Source: CAVSDF01 sp963726715 (lineage in GTDB: Bacteria > Bacteroidota > Rhodothermia > Rhodothermales > BA12). Taken from it: a stretch of DNA of 64,000 bases. The position numbers and the translations under genes are program-made. The notes under the pieces were generated by a model. It did no database searches. It saw nothing but the letters and a program-made list of their open reading frames with translations, and was not told the DNA's origin. Shown in pieces: positions 46,646 through 55,980 of the stretch. Where the stretch lies: NCBI GenBank assembly GCA_963726715.1, contig CAVSDF010000001.1, positions 1 to 64,000 on the forward strand. Direction: 5' to 3'. The stretch's first letter is position 1. Every line of letters starts with the position of its first letter.

Positions 46646-47756
46646 CGGGACGGAGTCTGCGCAGGGCGTATCAGTCCGGGCAGCAGCCCCGCCATCGGCG
46701 CGAAGCCGGCGGCGAGGTTCAGGTTCTGGACGGCCTGCGAGGCGGCGCCCTTGAGCAGGTTGTCGAGCGCGAAGCCGACGACCGCGTGGCCGCCGTCCAC
46801 GGCGACGCCGAGGTCGCAGAACGGCGTCCCGACGCTCGCGCGGAGTTCGGGCAGCGTGTCCCAGAGCCGCACCGCACCGCAGGCCGCGCGGTCGGCGCCG
46901 GGGTAGGCGTCGAGCATCATGGCGCGGAGGTCGGCGGTCGTGGTGGCGGCGGGGACGGCGATGTGGGCTGTGCCCCAGATGCCGCGCGTCCACGGTCCAC
47001 TGGCCGGCACGAAGTGCAGCCGCAGGCCTGCGCCGAGCGTCTGCTCGACCTCGGGCTGGTGCTGGTGTCCGAGCACCTTGTAGGCACGCACGTTGCCGTC
47101 GCGCGTCGGGAAGTGCGTCGTCGCCGACGGGCGGGCGCCCGAACCGGAGGCCCCGGTGAGGGCGGTCACGTGCGCCTCGACCGTTCCGAGTGCGCGCACG
47201 AGCGGCCAGAGCGCGAGCGTGAGGCCGGTGGCGAAGCAGCCGGGGTTGGCGATGCGCCGCCCGTTGCCCGCGAGGCCGTCAGGAAGGCGTCCGCCGGGCG
47301 CGTGGATCTCGGGCAGGACGTAGGCGAAGGTGTCGAGCGCGGCGGGCACCGGGTGCTCGAAGCCGAAGTGCGCCGGGTAGGCGCTCGCGTCGCGGAAGCG
47401 AAAGTCGGCGGAGAGGTCGACGACGATGCCGTCGTATCCGGCCGCGTCGAGTCGGGCGACGGCGCGGGCGCTCTGTCCGTGCTCGGCGGCGACGAAGACC
47501 GCGTCGAGTGGCGCGCCGCCGACGTCCATCACGTCGGCATCGTCCTCGGACGTGAAGCGCACGTCGGTCTGGCCGAAGAGCGCCGGGTGCGAGGCGGCGA
47601 GCGGCTGTCCGGCAAACGTCCGGCTCGTCACGAGCGCCAGATCGAGCGCCGGATGCGCGAGCACGAGCCGTGCGAGTTCGCCGCCGCCGTACCCCGCGCC
47701 GTGCAGGATCCCGACGCGCAGCCGCGCGGTGCGTTCGCCACAGAAGAATCAGCCAT
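46567..47756 (-). CDS. argC: N-acetyl-gamma-glutamyl-phosphate reductase (frame break near 47732; tail in repeat)
   Basis: A reductase of about 395 residues for the third arginine step. The NADP-binding start is LRVGILHGAGYGGGELARLV. IVVDLSADFRFRD, the catalytic Cys in RRIANPGCFATGLTLAL, and TGASGSGARPSATTHFP follow, then the His region YKVLGHQHQPEVEQTL. The natural start is probably ATG 47756 (MADSSVANAP), which needs a 2-bp correction near 47732. After GLLPGLIRP the last 26 codons and the stop lie inside a dispersed GC-rich repeat, so the insertion changed the protein's C-terminus or replaced it. Confidence 0.87.
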
Positions 47757-47788
47757 CGAAATCGAAAATCAGAACCCCGGAATCATCC

Positions 47789-47815
47789 CGTAGGGGCGGG
47801 TCTCAGACCCGCCCT
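47789..47815. repeat. GTAGGGGCGGG palindrome, copy 3
   Basis: CCGTAGGGGCGGGTC, TCA, then GACCCGCCC. It lies between argC and the P-loop gene. Confidence 0.65.
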
Positions 47816-47854
47816 CCTCCGCCCCATCCCCACCCATCATCCCCGCATCCCCGA

Positions 47855-48941
47855 TCACCCCAGCCCCACCGCCGCCTGCCCCGTCGGCCCGCCGAGCCGG
47901 TGGATGGGCGTTTCGACGGCCTCGGCCACGCAGGCGACGAGCGAGGCGGCGTCGAAGCGGGCGTTGAAGGCGGGGATGCCGAGCGCGTTCTGCAGGTACT
48001 GCTTGCCGACGAGGTTGTCGGTCACCGGGCCGGTCACGGCGGTGATCTCGCGGCGGTAGCGCTCGCGGAACATGCGGTCTGCCGCCCACGCGCCCGCGAG
48101 GTCGGTCGCGGCGACGACGTGGGCGCGCGTGAAGCGCTGAAGCTCCTTGTCGAGCAGGAGGCCGTCGACGCCGTAGTAGCCGATGAAGCCGTCGCCGAGT
48201 TCGAGGACGATGACGTCGGGGTGGACCTTGTTGAGGTGGGCGACGACGCCCTTGGCGAGCGGCTCCATCGCCTTGTCGGTCGAGGAGACGACGCCGGTCT
48301 CGGTGAACGTCGCCACCGCGATCGCGCCCGCCTCGCGCATCGCGCGCACGTCGCGCATCAGGCTCGCGCCGGTCAGCTTGGCCGCCGCGACGCGCATCCC
48401 CAGCCCGGCGAGGCCGTGGACGATCTGGGCGCAGGCGTACGTCTTGCCCGTGTTCATCGCCGTCCCCGAGACCATGACGAGCGGCGCCGACGCGGTCAGT
48501 TCGTAGACCGGGTCGAGCGCGTGGTCCTGCAACCGCGCGTGCTTGAGCTGCCCGGCGCGCATCGACCACGACGGCCCCGAGCACCTCGACGCGGAGGGCC
48601 GGCCCGAGCTCCGGGTGGTCGCTCGTGCACTTGCCGACGATGCCGCCCATGTTGAGGATGTTGAGCACGTCGCCCGCCTCGATCTGGCGCGGGAGGCGCC
48701 CCGAGTAGCCCTTGAGCGCCTGCCGCTCGCCGAGCGCCGACACGATCACGTCGCCCTTGTGGATCGTGTGGAAGACGCCGTCGGCGTCCTCGATCTGGTT
48801 GTACGTGTCCTTCTGGTCGAGCACGCGCACGACGACGACGTAGCCCTCGGCGGCGATGACGTACGGCGAGAGCGTGACCTCGGAGGGGAGGCCGCACAGC
48901 CCGGCGCTGGACGCGATGCGGTCGGCGGTAATGGTGGACAT
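47855..48941 (-). CDS. Unrecognised P-loop NTPase (MobB/DUF1611-like) inside the arginine operon
   Basis: A protein of about 360 residues. The N-terminal half (GYVVVVRVLDQKDTYNQIED, then EAGDVLNILNMGGIVGKCTS) is not a domain I recognise. The second half is a P-loop NTPase: VMVSGTAMNTGKTYACAQIV with GxxxxGKT, AAAKLTGASLMRDVRAMREA, and the Walker B-like VIVLELGDGFIGYYG. This half resembles MobB/DUF1611-type NTPases. One frame break lies near 48565, between the halves. The gene sits between argG and argC in the same direction, which suggests a link to arginine metabolism or its control, but no known arginine enzyme looks like this. Confidence 0.65.
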
Positions 48942-48995
48942 CGAAAGCGAAGGATCGGAAGAAAGAAAAACGTCAGCACACGGCAGAAGCAACCT

Positions 48996-49023
48996 GTAGG
49001 GGCGGGCCTCAGCCCCGCCCGCC
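48996..49023. repeat. GTAGGGGCGGG palindrome, copy 4
   Basis: GTAGGGGCGGGCCTCAGCCC followed by CGCCC, just after the argG stop. Confidence 0.6.
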
Positions 49024-49037
49024 TCCACGCCGCCCCA

Positions 49038-50237
49038 TCACACCCCGCCGCGCGCCCGGTCGGCGAGGAGGGCGTGGACGCCGTAGACGCGCGGTGAAGC
49101 CCTCGGCGTCGCGCCCGTCCCACAGGCGGTTCTCCTCGCCGTAGGTCGCCACGCCGGTGGCGAACATCGAGTGCGCGCTTTCGGCGCCGAGCACGAACGC
49201 GCTGCCCTTGAAGAGCCGCACGCGCACGCTGCCGGTGACGACCGCCTGCGAGGCGTCGAAGAAGGCCTCGATGTCGCGCATGACCGGGTCGAACGACTGC
49301 CCTTCGTGGAGGAGCATCCCGTAGAAGTCGCCCGAGGTGGTCCTTCTGGTACCGCTGCCAGCGCGTGAGCACCAGCTTTTCGAGTTCGCGGTGCGCGTCG
49401 AGGAGGATCGCGGCGGCGGGCGCCTCGAAGCCGACGCGTCCCTTGATGCCCATGATCGTGTCGCCGACGTGCATCCCGCGCCCGACGCCGTGGCGGGCGC
49501 CGGTGCGGTTGAGGGCCTCGACGAGCGAGACGGCGTCCATCGCCACGCCGTCGAGCGAGACGGGGATGCCGCGCTCGAACGCGATCTCGACGGTCTCGGA
49601 CGCGTCCGGCGCATCGGCCGGGGCCGTCGTGTCGGGGTAGGCGTCGTCGGGGAGGGGCTCGCGCGTGTCGTGCGTCTCGCGCCCGCCGACGGTCGTGCCC
49701 CAGAGGCCGCGGTTGACGGAGTACGCGGTCGTCTTCTCGGAGACGGGGAATCCGCGCTCGCGGAGGTACACGGCGGTCGCCTCGCGCGAGAGGGCGAGGC
49801 TGCGGATCGGGGTCATCACCGCCATGTCGCCCGCGAGGATGCGCACGGCCACGTCGAAGCGCACCTGGTCGTTGCCCGCGCCCGTCGAGCCGTGGGCGAT
49901 GGCGCGTCGCGCCGGTCTCGCGCGCCACCTCGACGACCGCCCGCGCCTGCGTGACGCGCTCCGGCCCGACGCAGAGCGGGTAGACCTCGCCGCGCCGCAC
50001 GTTGCCCTTGACGAGGTACTGCAGCGACTCGCGCCACAGATCGGCGCGGGCGTCGATGGCGATGTGGCGCGCGGCGCCGAGCTCAGCCGAGCGCGCGGCG
50101 ACCTCGGCGAGTTGCGCCGCGTCGAAGCCGCCGGTGTTGACGGTCACGGTGACGATGTCCTCTCCCGTCGTCTCCCGCAGGTACGGGACGCAGAAGCTGG
50201 TGTCGAGGCCGCCGGAGAAGGCGAGGACGATGGGCAT
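49038..50237 (-). CDS. argG: Argininosuccinate synthase (three frame breaks)
   Basis: First structural gene of the arginine operon, about 400 residues. It joins citrulline and aspartate with ATP. The PP-loop is IVLAFSGGLDTSFCVPYLRE. Further conserved blocks are YLVKGNVRRGEVYPLCVGPE, TPIRSLALSREATAVYLRER, and KTTAYSVNRGLWGTTVGGRE (the citrulline/aspartate site). VGRGMHVGDTIMGIKGRVGF and FYGMLLHEGQSFDPVMRDIE follow. The frame changes near 49905, 49340 and 49090. The start is ATG 50237. Its 5' region carries a leader peptide and an attenuator-like hairpin, listed separately. Confidence 0.9.
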   Translation of the reverse strand: MPIVLAFSGGLDTSFCVPYLRETTGEDIVTVTVNTGGFDAAQLAEVAARSAELGAARHIAIDARADLWRESLQYLVKGNVRRGEVYPLCVGPERVTQARAVVEVARETGATRHRPRLDGRGQRPGALRRGRAHPRGRHGGDDPDPQPRPLARGDRRVPPRARIPRLREDDRVLRQPRPLGHDRRRARDARHARAPPRRRLPRHDGPGRCAGRVRDRRDRVRARHPRLARRRGDGRRLARRGPQPHRRPPRRRARDARRRHDHGHQGTRRLRGARRRDPPRRAPRTRKAGAHALAAVPEGPPRATSTGCSSTKGSRSTRSCATSRPSSTPRRRSSPAACACGSSRAARSCSAPKARTRCSPPAWRPTARRTACGTGATPRASPRVYGVHALLADRARGGV

Positions 50238-50292
50238 CGGAAGGGCAGGGGATGCGGGGAGTGGGGAAGGTCAGGCGCCGCCGAAACGACAA

Positions 50293-50325
50293 CGCGCACC
50301 GCCTCTCGGCGAGAGACGGTGCGCG
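50293..50325 (-). terminator. Attenuator hairpin upstream of argG
   Basis: On the sense (minus) strand, CGCGCACCGTCTCTC and GAGAGGCGGTGCGCG form a 15-bp stem with a GCC loop (one G-U pair), followed by TTGTCGTTTCGG. On the plus strand the G-U pair becomes a C-A mismatch, so the fold favours the arg transcript. The T tract is weak. It lies 31 nt after the leader-peptide stop and 55 nt before the argG ATG. Confidence 0.7.
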
Positions 50326-50356
50326 TGTGCATCTGGTAGAATGTCCGGGTCGCGGC

Positions 50357-50446
50357 TCAGGCCGCCTGCCGGACGCGCGCGCGCCGTCCCGTGAGGGTCA
50401 GGGGTCGCAGGCGTCGGGACGCGAAGAGGCGGGCGGTGGAATCCAT
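50357..50446 (-). CDS. Arginine-rich leader peptide of the arg operon
   Basis: ATG 50446 opens a 29-codon frame ending in TGA at 50357. Eight residues are Arg, at positions 6, 11, 12, 14, 21, 22, 24 and 26 (FASRRLRP and GRRARVR clusters). It begins 7 nt after a -10-like TAACGT, so the message could be nearly leaderless. The frame is followed by a strong hairpin before argG. Codons 20-24 (GGACGGCGCGCGCGC) can pair with the 5' arm of that hairpin. I read this as a transcription-attenuation leader sensing charged arginyl-tRNA. GC-rich DNA yields Arg-rich chance frames, so the case rests on the combination of signals. Confidence 0.6.
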   Translation of the reverse strand: MDSTARLFASRRLRPLTLTGRRARVRQAA

Positions 50447-50453
50447 GGCCCCG

Positions 50454-50483
50454 ACGTTACGGCGCCCGGCGCACGTGTGTCAA
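50454..50483 (-). promoter_or_regulatory. Promoter of the arginine operon (TTGACA-N18-TAACGT)
   Basis: On the minus strand TTGACA (50483-50478), an 18-bp spacer and TAACGT (50459-50454) resemble a sigma-70-type promoter. The expected start of transcription is within a few bases of the leader-peptide ATG. Confidence 0.5.
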
Positions 50484-50691
50484 CGCCGCCGAGGCGCGGA
50501 AGCGGTTCCATCGCGTCCCGTCCGCCGCACCGTGCATCTGAATTAACCGGATGCGCACGCGCCCATGCGCGGCCTCCGCGCCGGGATGCCCCAAACGGAC
50601 GCGGCGGGCCGCCTCCGAAGGAGCCGCCCGCCGCGCGGTGTCGGGCGCAGCAGCGCCGCGCGTCACGGAGGGATCGGCGCTGCGTGCGCTC

Positions 50692-51336
50692 TTAGAACGG
50701 CAGGTCGTCGTCGCCCGAAGGGTCGAACGAGCTGTCGGGCTCGACGGTGCGGCCGCGCGCCGGGGGTGCGCCGCCGGAGCGGGCGCCGCCGCCGCCGGAC
50801 CCGCCGCGCGAGCCGCCGTCGTCCCACGGGCCGCTCTGGCCACCGCCGCCGCCGGAGCGCCGACGTCCGCCGCCGCCGCTGTACCCGCCGCCGCCGGAGC
50901 GTCCGCCGCCACCGCCGCCGCTGTAGCCGCCGCGCGACTCGCGGCTCTGGCCGCCGCCACGGGGCTTCTCGTCGTAGTCGATGTCGCCGCCGCCGCCGCC
51001 CTCGCGGCTGCCGAGGATCTGCATCTCGCGGGCCTTGATCTCGGTCGTGTACTTGGTGACGCCCTCCTTGTCCTCGTACTGCCGCGTCTGGAGCGAGCCC
51101 TCGATGTAGATCTGCGAGCCCTTCTTGAGGTACTTTTCGCAGATCTCCGCGAGGCGGTCCCAGACGACGATGCGGTGCCACTCCGTCTTCTCCTGGAGGG
51201 TGCCCTCCTTGTCCTTGTAGGCCTCGTTGGTGGCGAGGTTGAAGTTGGCGACGGCGGTGCCGCTCGGGGTGTACCGGACTTCCGGGTCGGAACCGAGATT
51301 GCCGACGAGAATGACCTTGTTGATGCCACGTGCCAT
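50692..51336 (-). CDS. ssb: Single-stranded DNA-binding protein
   Basis: A 214-residue SSB. The OB-fold covers residues 1 to about 110: INKVILVGNLGSDPEVRYTP, FNLATNEAYKDKEGTLQEKT, WHRIVVWDRLAEICEKYLKK and QIYIEGSLQTRQYEDKEGVT. A long Gly/Ser/Arg-rich flexible linker (about 112-200) follows. The acidic tip DDDLPF is the normal protein-interaction tail. The start at ATG 51336 has a good ribosome-binding site (AGGAGG, 5 nt away), one of the few clear ones in the window. The gene is intact. Confidence 0.93.
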   Translation of the reverse strand: MARGINKVILVGNLGSDPEVRYTPSGTAVANFNLATNEAYKDKEGTLQEKTEWHRIVVWDRLAEICEKYLKKGSQIYIEGSLQTRQYEDKEGVTKYTTEIKAREMQILGSREGGGGGDIDYDEKPRGGGQSRESRGGYSGGGGGGRSGGGGYSGGGGRRRSGGGGGQSGPWDDGGSRGGSGGGGARSGGAPPARGRTVEPDSSFDPSGDDDLPF

Positions 51337-51761
51337 GGCGTCCTCCTGGATTGGGGGCAGGCGTCCCGGGATGTGGGGGCCTGCGGTGGTGAATGAGTCC
51401 CTGGCGTCTCTACACGAATCCGCCGCCCTCACCGAGGGCGACATTCCAAAGCGTCTCGGCACGAGTCCGCCAGAAGGCCGGGTGTCTGACCCGGTGGACG
51501 TGATCTTAGATGCACGAACCCACCGGACGTAACCCGTAGGCCCAAGATATTTCTCCGCCGGTGCCAGCCGTGTGTCACATGGGGAATTGGGGATTGGATG
51601 GCTGGGGTGGTTGATGGTTGGTCGTTGGTGGATGGGCGTGGATGGCGGCAACCTGCCGGGGCCCCGACCGGACAGGTTTGCGTGCAGCCCTCCGGTCGTC
51701 CCCGGCGAAGCCCGCGGCGCGTCGGCGCGTTGCGCTGCGCCGCCACGCCCGATCCCTTCCG
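51337..51761. other. Divergent region between ssb and mazG
   Basis: About 425 bp without a gene. An ACCTGTCAGGT-family palindrome lies at 51649-51685 (CAACCTGCCGGGGCCCCGAC then CGGACAGGTTTGCG). On the minus strand a TATCTTGG near 51548-51555 may be a -7 box for ssb with a long 5' leader. I see no other structure. Confidence 0.4.
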
Positions 51762-52820
51762 ATGCCCGATCCCCGTTTCGACCCCGCCTTCCAGCCCGAC
51801 GACGCCACGCGCGAGGCGCTCGCCGACTTCGTCGCCCTCGTGCGCCACCTGCGGCGCGACTGCCCGTGGGACCGCGCGCAGACGCACGCCTCGACGCAGC
51901 ACCTGCTCCTCGAAGAAGCCTTCGAGGCCGCCGACGCCATCACGCGGCGCGACTGGCCCGACCTCCGCGGCGAACTCGGCGACGTGCTCCTCCACGTCGT
52001 CTTCCACAGCGTGATCGCCGAGCAGGACGGCAATTTCGCGCTTCTCGATGTCGTGCGGGGCGTGACGGAGAAGCTCGTGCGGCGCCATCCGCACGTCTTC
52101 GGCGACACGACCGTCTCGGGCACCGGCGAGGTGCTTCGCAACTGGGAGGCGATCAAGCAGGCCGAGTCCGGCCCCGATGCGGCCCCGCGCGGCGTGCTCG
52201 ACGGCGTGCCCGCAGCGCTTCCGGCGCTCGTGCAGGCGCAGCGCGTGCAGGAGAAAGTGGCGGGCGTCGGCTTCGACTTCCCCGACGCCGCCGCCTCGTG
52301 GATGAAGGTCGAGGAGGAGATGGGCGAGTACCGCGCCGCCGCTGATTCAGGCGATGTGGATGCCGCCGCTGACGAGTTCGGCGATGTGCTCTTCGCCCTC
52401 GTCAACCACGCGCGCCTCTCGGGCATCGGCGCCGAGGCGGCGCTGCAGGCCACGACCGCCCGCTTCCGCCGCCGTTTCGCCGCCGTTGAAACCGCCCTCC
52501 AGAGCTCACGGGCGCCGCCCGCAGGACGCGTCGCTCGCCGAGATGGACGCCCTCTGGGACGCCGCCAAAGCCGCCGAACGCGCAGGCGCACCGGGACGGG
52601 GGTGTGGTGTGAGCGTTCCACCGCCCCCGCTCATGCCGTCGCGCCGCCCCTGTGCCTCCTCCTGCCGCTGCGCGCTGGACGCGCTCCGCGGCGGTCCTCC
52701 CCGCGACCCCGCGGGGGAGGTGGCCCGACAGGGCCGGAGGGGGGTCGTCGCCGTTCCCACTCATGGCCTGCGCCTCCGCGCGCCGCGTGGGCGGCCGGAT
52801 GCGGCGGCGCGTCACCTTAA
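51762..52820 (+). CDS. mazG: MazG nucleoside triphosphate pyrophosphohydrolase (frame break near 52505)
   Basis: A house-cleaning enzyme that hydrolyses NTPs to NMP and PPi. Two MazG repeats are visible: LRRDCPWDRAQTHASTQHLL, EEAFEAADAI and RGELGDVLLHVVFHSVIAEQ in the first, and VEEEMGEYRAAADSGD with DEFGDVLFALVNHARL in the second, each with the EExxE/ExxD metal sites. Near 52505 the frame changes; the other frame gives the expected ending SLAEMDALWDAAKAAERA. Homology ends about 52600. Both frames then read through a GC-rich dispersed repeat (52655-52746), so the real stop is uncertain. Confidence 0.88.
   Translation: MPDPRFDPAFQPDDATREALADFVALVRHLRRDCPWDRAQTHASTQHLLLEEAFEAADAITRRDWPDLRGELGDVLLHVVFHSVIAEQDGNFALLDVVRGVTEKLVRRHPHVFGDTTVSGTGEVLRNWEAIKQAESGPDAAPRGVLDGVPAALPALVQAQRVQEKVAGVGFDFPDAAASWMKVEEEMGEYRAAADSGDVDAAADEFGDVLFALVNHARLSGIGAEAALQATTARFRRRFAAVETALQSSRAPPAGRVARRDGRPLGRRQSRRTRRRTGTGVWCERSTAPAHAVAPPLCLLLPLRAGRAPRRSSPRPRGGGGPTGPEGGRRRSHSWPAPPRAAWAAGCGGASP
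52655..52746. repeat. GC-rich composite repeat, inverted copy 3, at the mazG end
   Basis: CCTCCTCCTGCCGCTGCGCG begins the element, GCGCTCCGCGGCGGTCCTCC follows, and CCGCGGGGGAGGTGGCCCG with GGCCGGAGGGGGGTC ends it. It is the reverse complement of the type at 8292 and 46550. Confidence 0.65.
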
Positions 52821-52879
52821 CGGCGTTCAGGGCGCGGGGCGGTGGAACGCCGACGCACTTTCGCGCCGTTAACCCTTTC

Positions 52880-52907
52880 TTGACACCGATACGCCCCTCC
52901 GTACGCC
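52880..52907 (+). promoter_or_regulatory. Possible promoter TTGACA-N16-TACGCC for the acyl-CoA synthetase
   Basis: TTGACA at 52880-52885 and TACGCC at 52902-52907, 7 nt before ATG 52915. It has the same short geometry as the arg promoter, suggesting a leaderless message. The -10 match is weak. Confidence 0.35.
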
Positions 52908-52914
52908 CCCTCCG

Positions 52915-54798
<1,884 letters not shown>

Positions 54799-54830
54799 TG
54801 CAGCGTCGCCTGGCGCCGTTGTGACGCCCG

Positions 54831-54859
54831 GTAGAGACGCATCGGCGATGCGTCTCTAC
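54831..54859. repeat. RAYT-associated palindrome, copy 4
   Basis: GTAGAGACGCATCG, G, CGATGCGTCTCTAC. It is identical to the copy at 33159-33187, 21.7 kb away. It sits between the convergent acyl-CoA synthetase and the toxin gene. Confidence 0.85.
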
Positions 54860-54910
54860 GCCCCCAACGGCCCAACAACCCCGGGACCCGATCCCGTGCC
54901 GACCGGCGCC

Positions 54911-55312
54911 TCACGCGGCAAACACGGCGACGCCGTAGCGGACGAGATGGGCATCGCGCGTGACGAGGACGAGGCCTTCTGCGCGGGCCTGCGCCACGAG
55001 CAGGCGGTCGAACGGGTCGCGGTGGGTGTCGAACGACGGGAGCGCGGCGACGGCGTTGCCATGCGCGAGCGTGATCGGGAGCGCGCGGAAGCCCTCGCGC
55101 GGCACCTGCGCGTCGAGGTCGACGGGGCTGTCGAGTTTGCCCATCGCGCGTTGGATCGCGGCCTCCCACACGCTCGCCGCGCTCACGAACACCTCGGCGC
55201 CCGGCGTGGCGATGGCGGCGCGGGCATCGGGGCGCAGTTTCTCCGGCGTGAGCAGCCACCACAGCAGGACGTGCGTGTCGAGGAGCAGGCGCAGCGGAGC
55301 CGTCGATTCCAT
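54911..55312 (-). CDS. PIN-domain toxin, VapC type
   Basis: A 133-residue predicted RNase toxin. The PIN-domain acidic residues are in LLLDTHVLLWWLL (Asp), VSAASVWEAAIQRAMGKL (Glu), DPFDRLLVAQA (Asp) and VTRDAHLVRYG (Asp). The start at ATG 55312 is 8 bp after the antitoxin stop, the normal overlapping or near-overlapping order antitoxin-toxin. The YefM/Phd-type partner suggests one of the mixed Phd-VapC pairs. It is intact. Confidence 0.88.
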   Translation of the reverse strand: MESTAPLRLLLDTHVLLWWLLTPEKLRPDARAAIATPGAEVFVSAASVWEAAIQRAMGKLDSPVDLDAQVPREGFRALPITLAHGNAVAALPSFDTHRDPFDRLLVAQARAEGLVLVTRDAHLVRYGVAVFAA

Positions 55313-55320
55313 TGCAGCGG

Positions 55321-55543
55321 TCACATGTAGGGCTCGAACTCCGGCGGCGTCTCGTCGAAGTCGTCGGCGATCCACCCCTTGCCCGCCCACGCGCCCGGCG
55401 TGCGAGGACGGGGCCTCCGGCGCAACGGCGACGAGGCGCGCGACGGGCTGCCCGTCGCGCGCGATGACGACCTCCTCGCCCCGCTCGGCCATGCGGAGCA
55501 GTTCGGAGAGGCGGGTCTGGGCCTCGGGCGTGTCGACGAGCAT
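55321..55543 (-). CDS. Phd/YefM-type antitoxin (frame break near 55404)
   Basis: A DNA-binding antitoxin of about 74 residues upstream of the PIN toxin. The N-terminal Phd/YefM fold reads EAQTRLSELLRMAERGEEVV followed by IARDGQPVARLVAV. A frame change near 55404 precedes the toxin-binding tail, which ends GKGWIADDFDETPPEFEPYM and fits the usual acidic or aromatic antitoxin tail. Left uncorrected, the frame would fuse into the toxin gene. Such modules usually repress their own promoter; a site should lie between 55544 and 55620, but I could not define it. Confidence 0.8.
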
Positions 55544-55804
55544 GGCGGCGGGGGTGGACGGTGGAGCGCGGCCAATGGCGCCCGGCGCGGCGCGTTTCGG
55601 CGTGGGGAAGGGGCGCGTGGGCGATCCGTGCCGTCAGATGCGCGGCCCGCTGCGTCCGGGCGGGCGTATGTTGCGGCCCCTCAACCTGCGCCCGGTGCTG
55701 CCGTCTGCCTGACCGCGCAGCCGTCACTCCCGCCACCTCTCCGGCGTTGCCCTGCCTCGCATGACCCTCGACCCTCACTCCGCCGATCTTGCGGCCTTCG
55801 CCGC

Positions 55805-55921
55805 CTACGCCGCGTCCCTCGACGGGGACGAGAAGGGGAGCTTGGCGCGCACGGTGTCGAGCGCGGCGAGGATGGCGGTGCGGTCGGCGGCCGAGAGTGT
55901 GGCGTCGATGCGGTTGTCCAT
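55805..55921 (-). pseudogene. Truncated start of a small conserved gene
   Basis: ATG 55921 with a strong ribosome site (GGAGG, 6 nt before) opens a frame of 38 codons: MDNRIDATLSAADRTAILAA, then LDTVRAKLPF, then SSPSRDAA and a stop. The first 30 residues resemble the N-terminus of a Bacteroidota protein of about 170 residues that I recall as having a PFLVxLTPEER-type continuation. The continuation is absent here. I take it as the 5' remnant of a deleted gene. Function unknown. Confidence 0.45.
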
Positions 55922-55956
55922 GGGTGCCTCCGGGAGTTAAGGGAGGGTTCGATAGT

Positions 55957-55980
55957 TTGACATGATCGAGTTAGAGTCAA
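55957..55980. promoter_or_regulatory. TTGAC/GTCAA palindromic promoter region
   Basis: TTTGACATGATCGAGTTAGA followed by GTCAA has TTGAC ends facing each other. On the minus strand TTGACT and TATCGA (19-20 bp apart) could serve the truncated gene. The region is A/T-richer than its surroundings. Confidence 0.4.

Noticed and set aside
51618..51761. An earlier start for mazG.
   Set aside because: The upstream codons read through an ACCTGTCAGGT palindrome and match no MazG sequence. ATG 51762 gives the usual opening.
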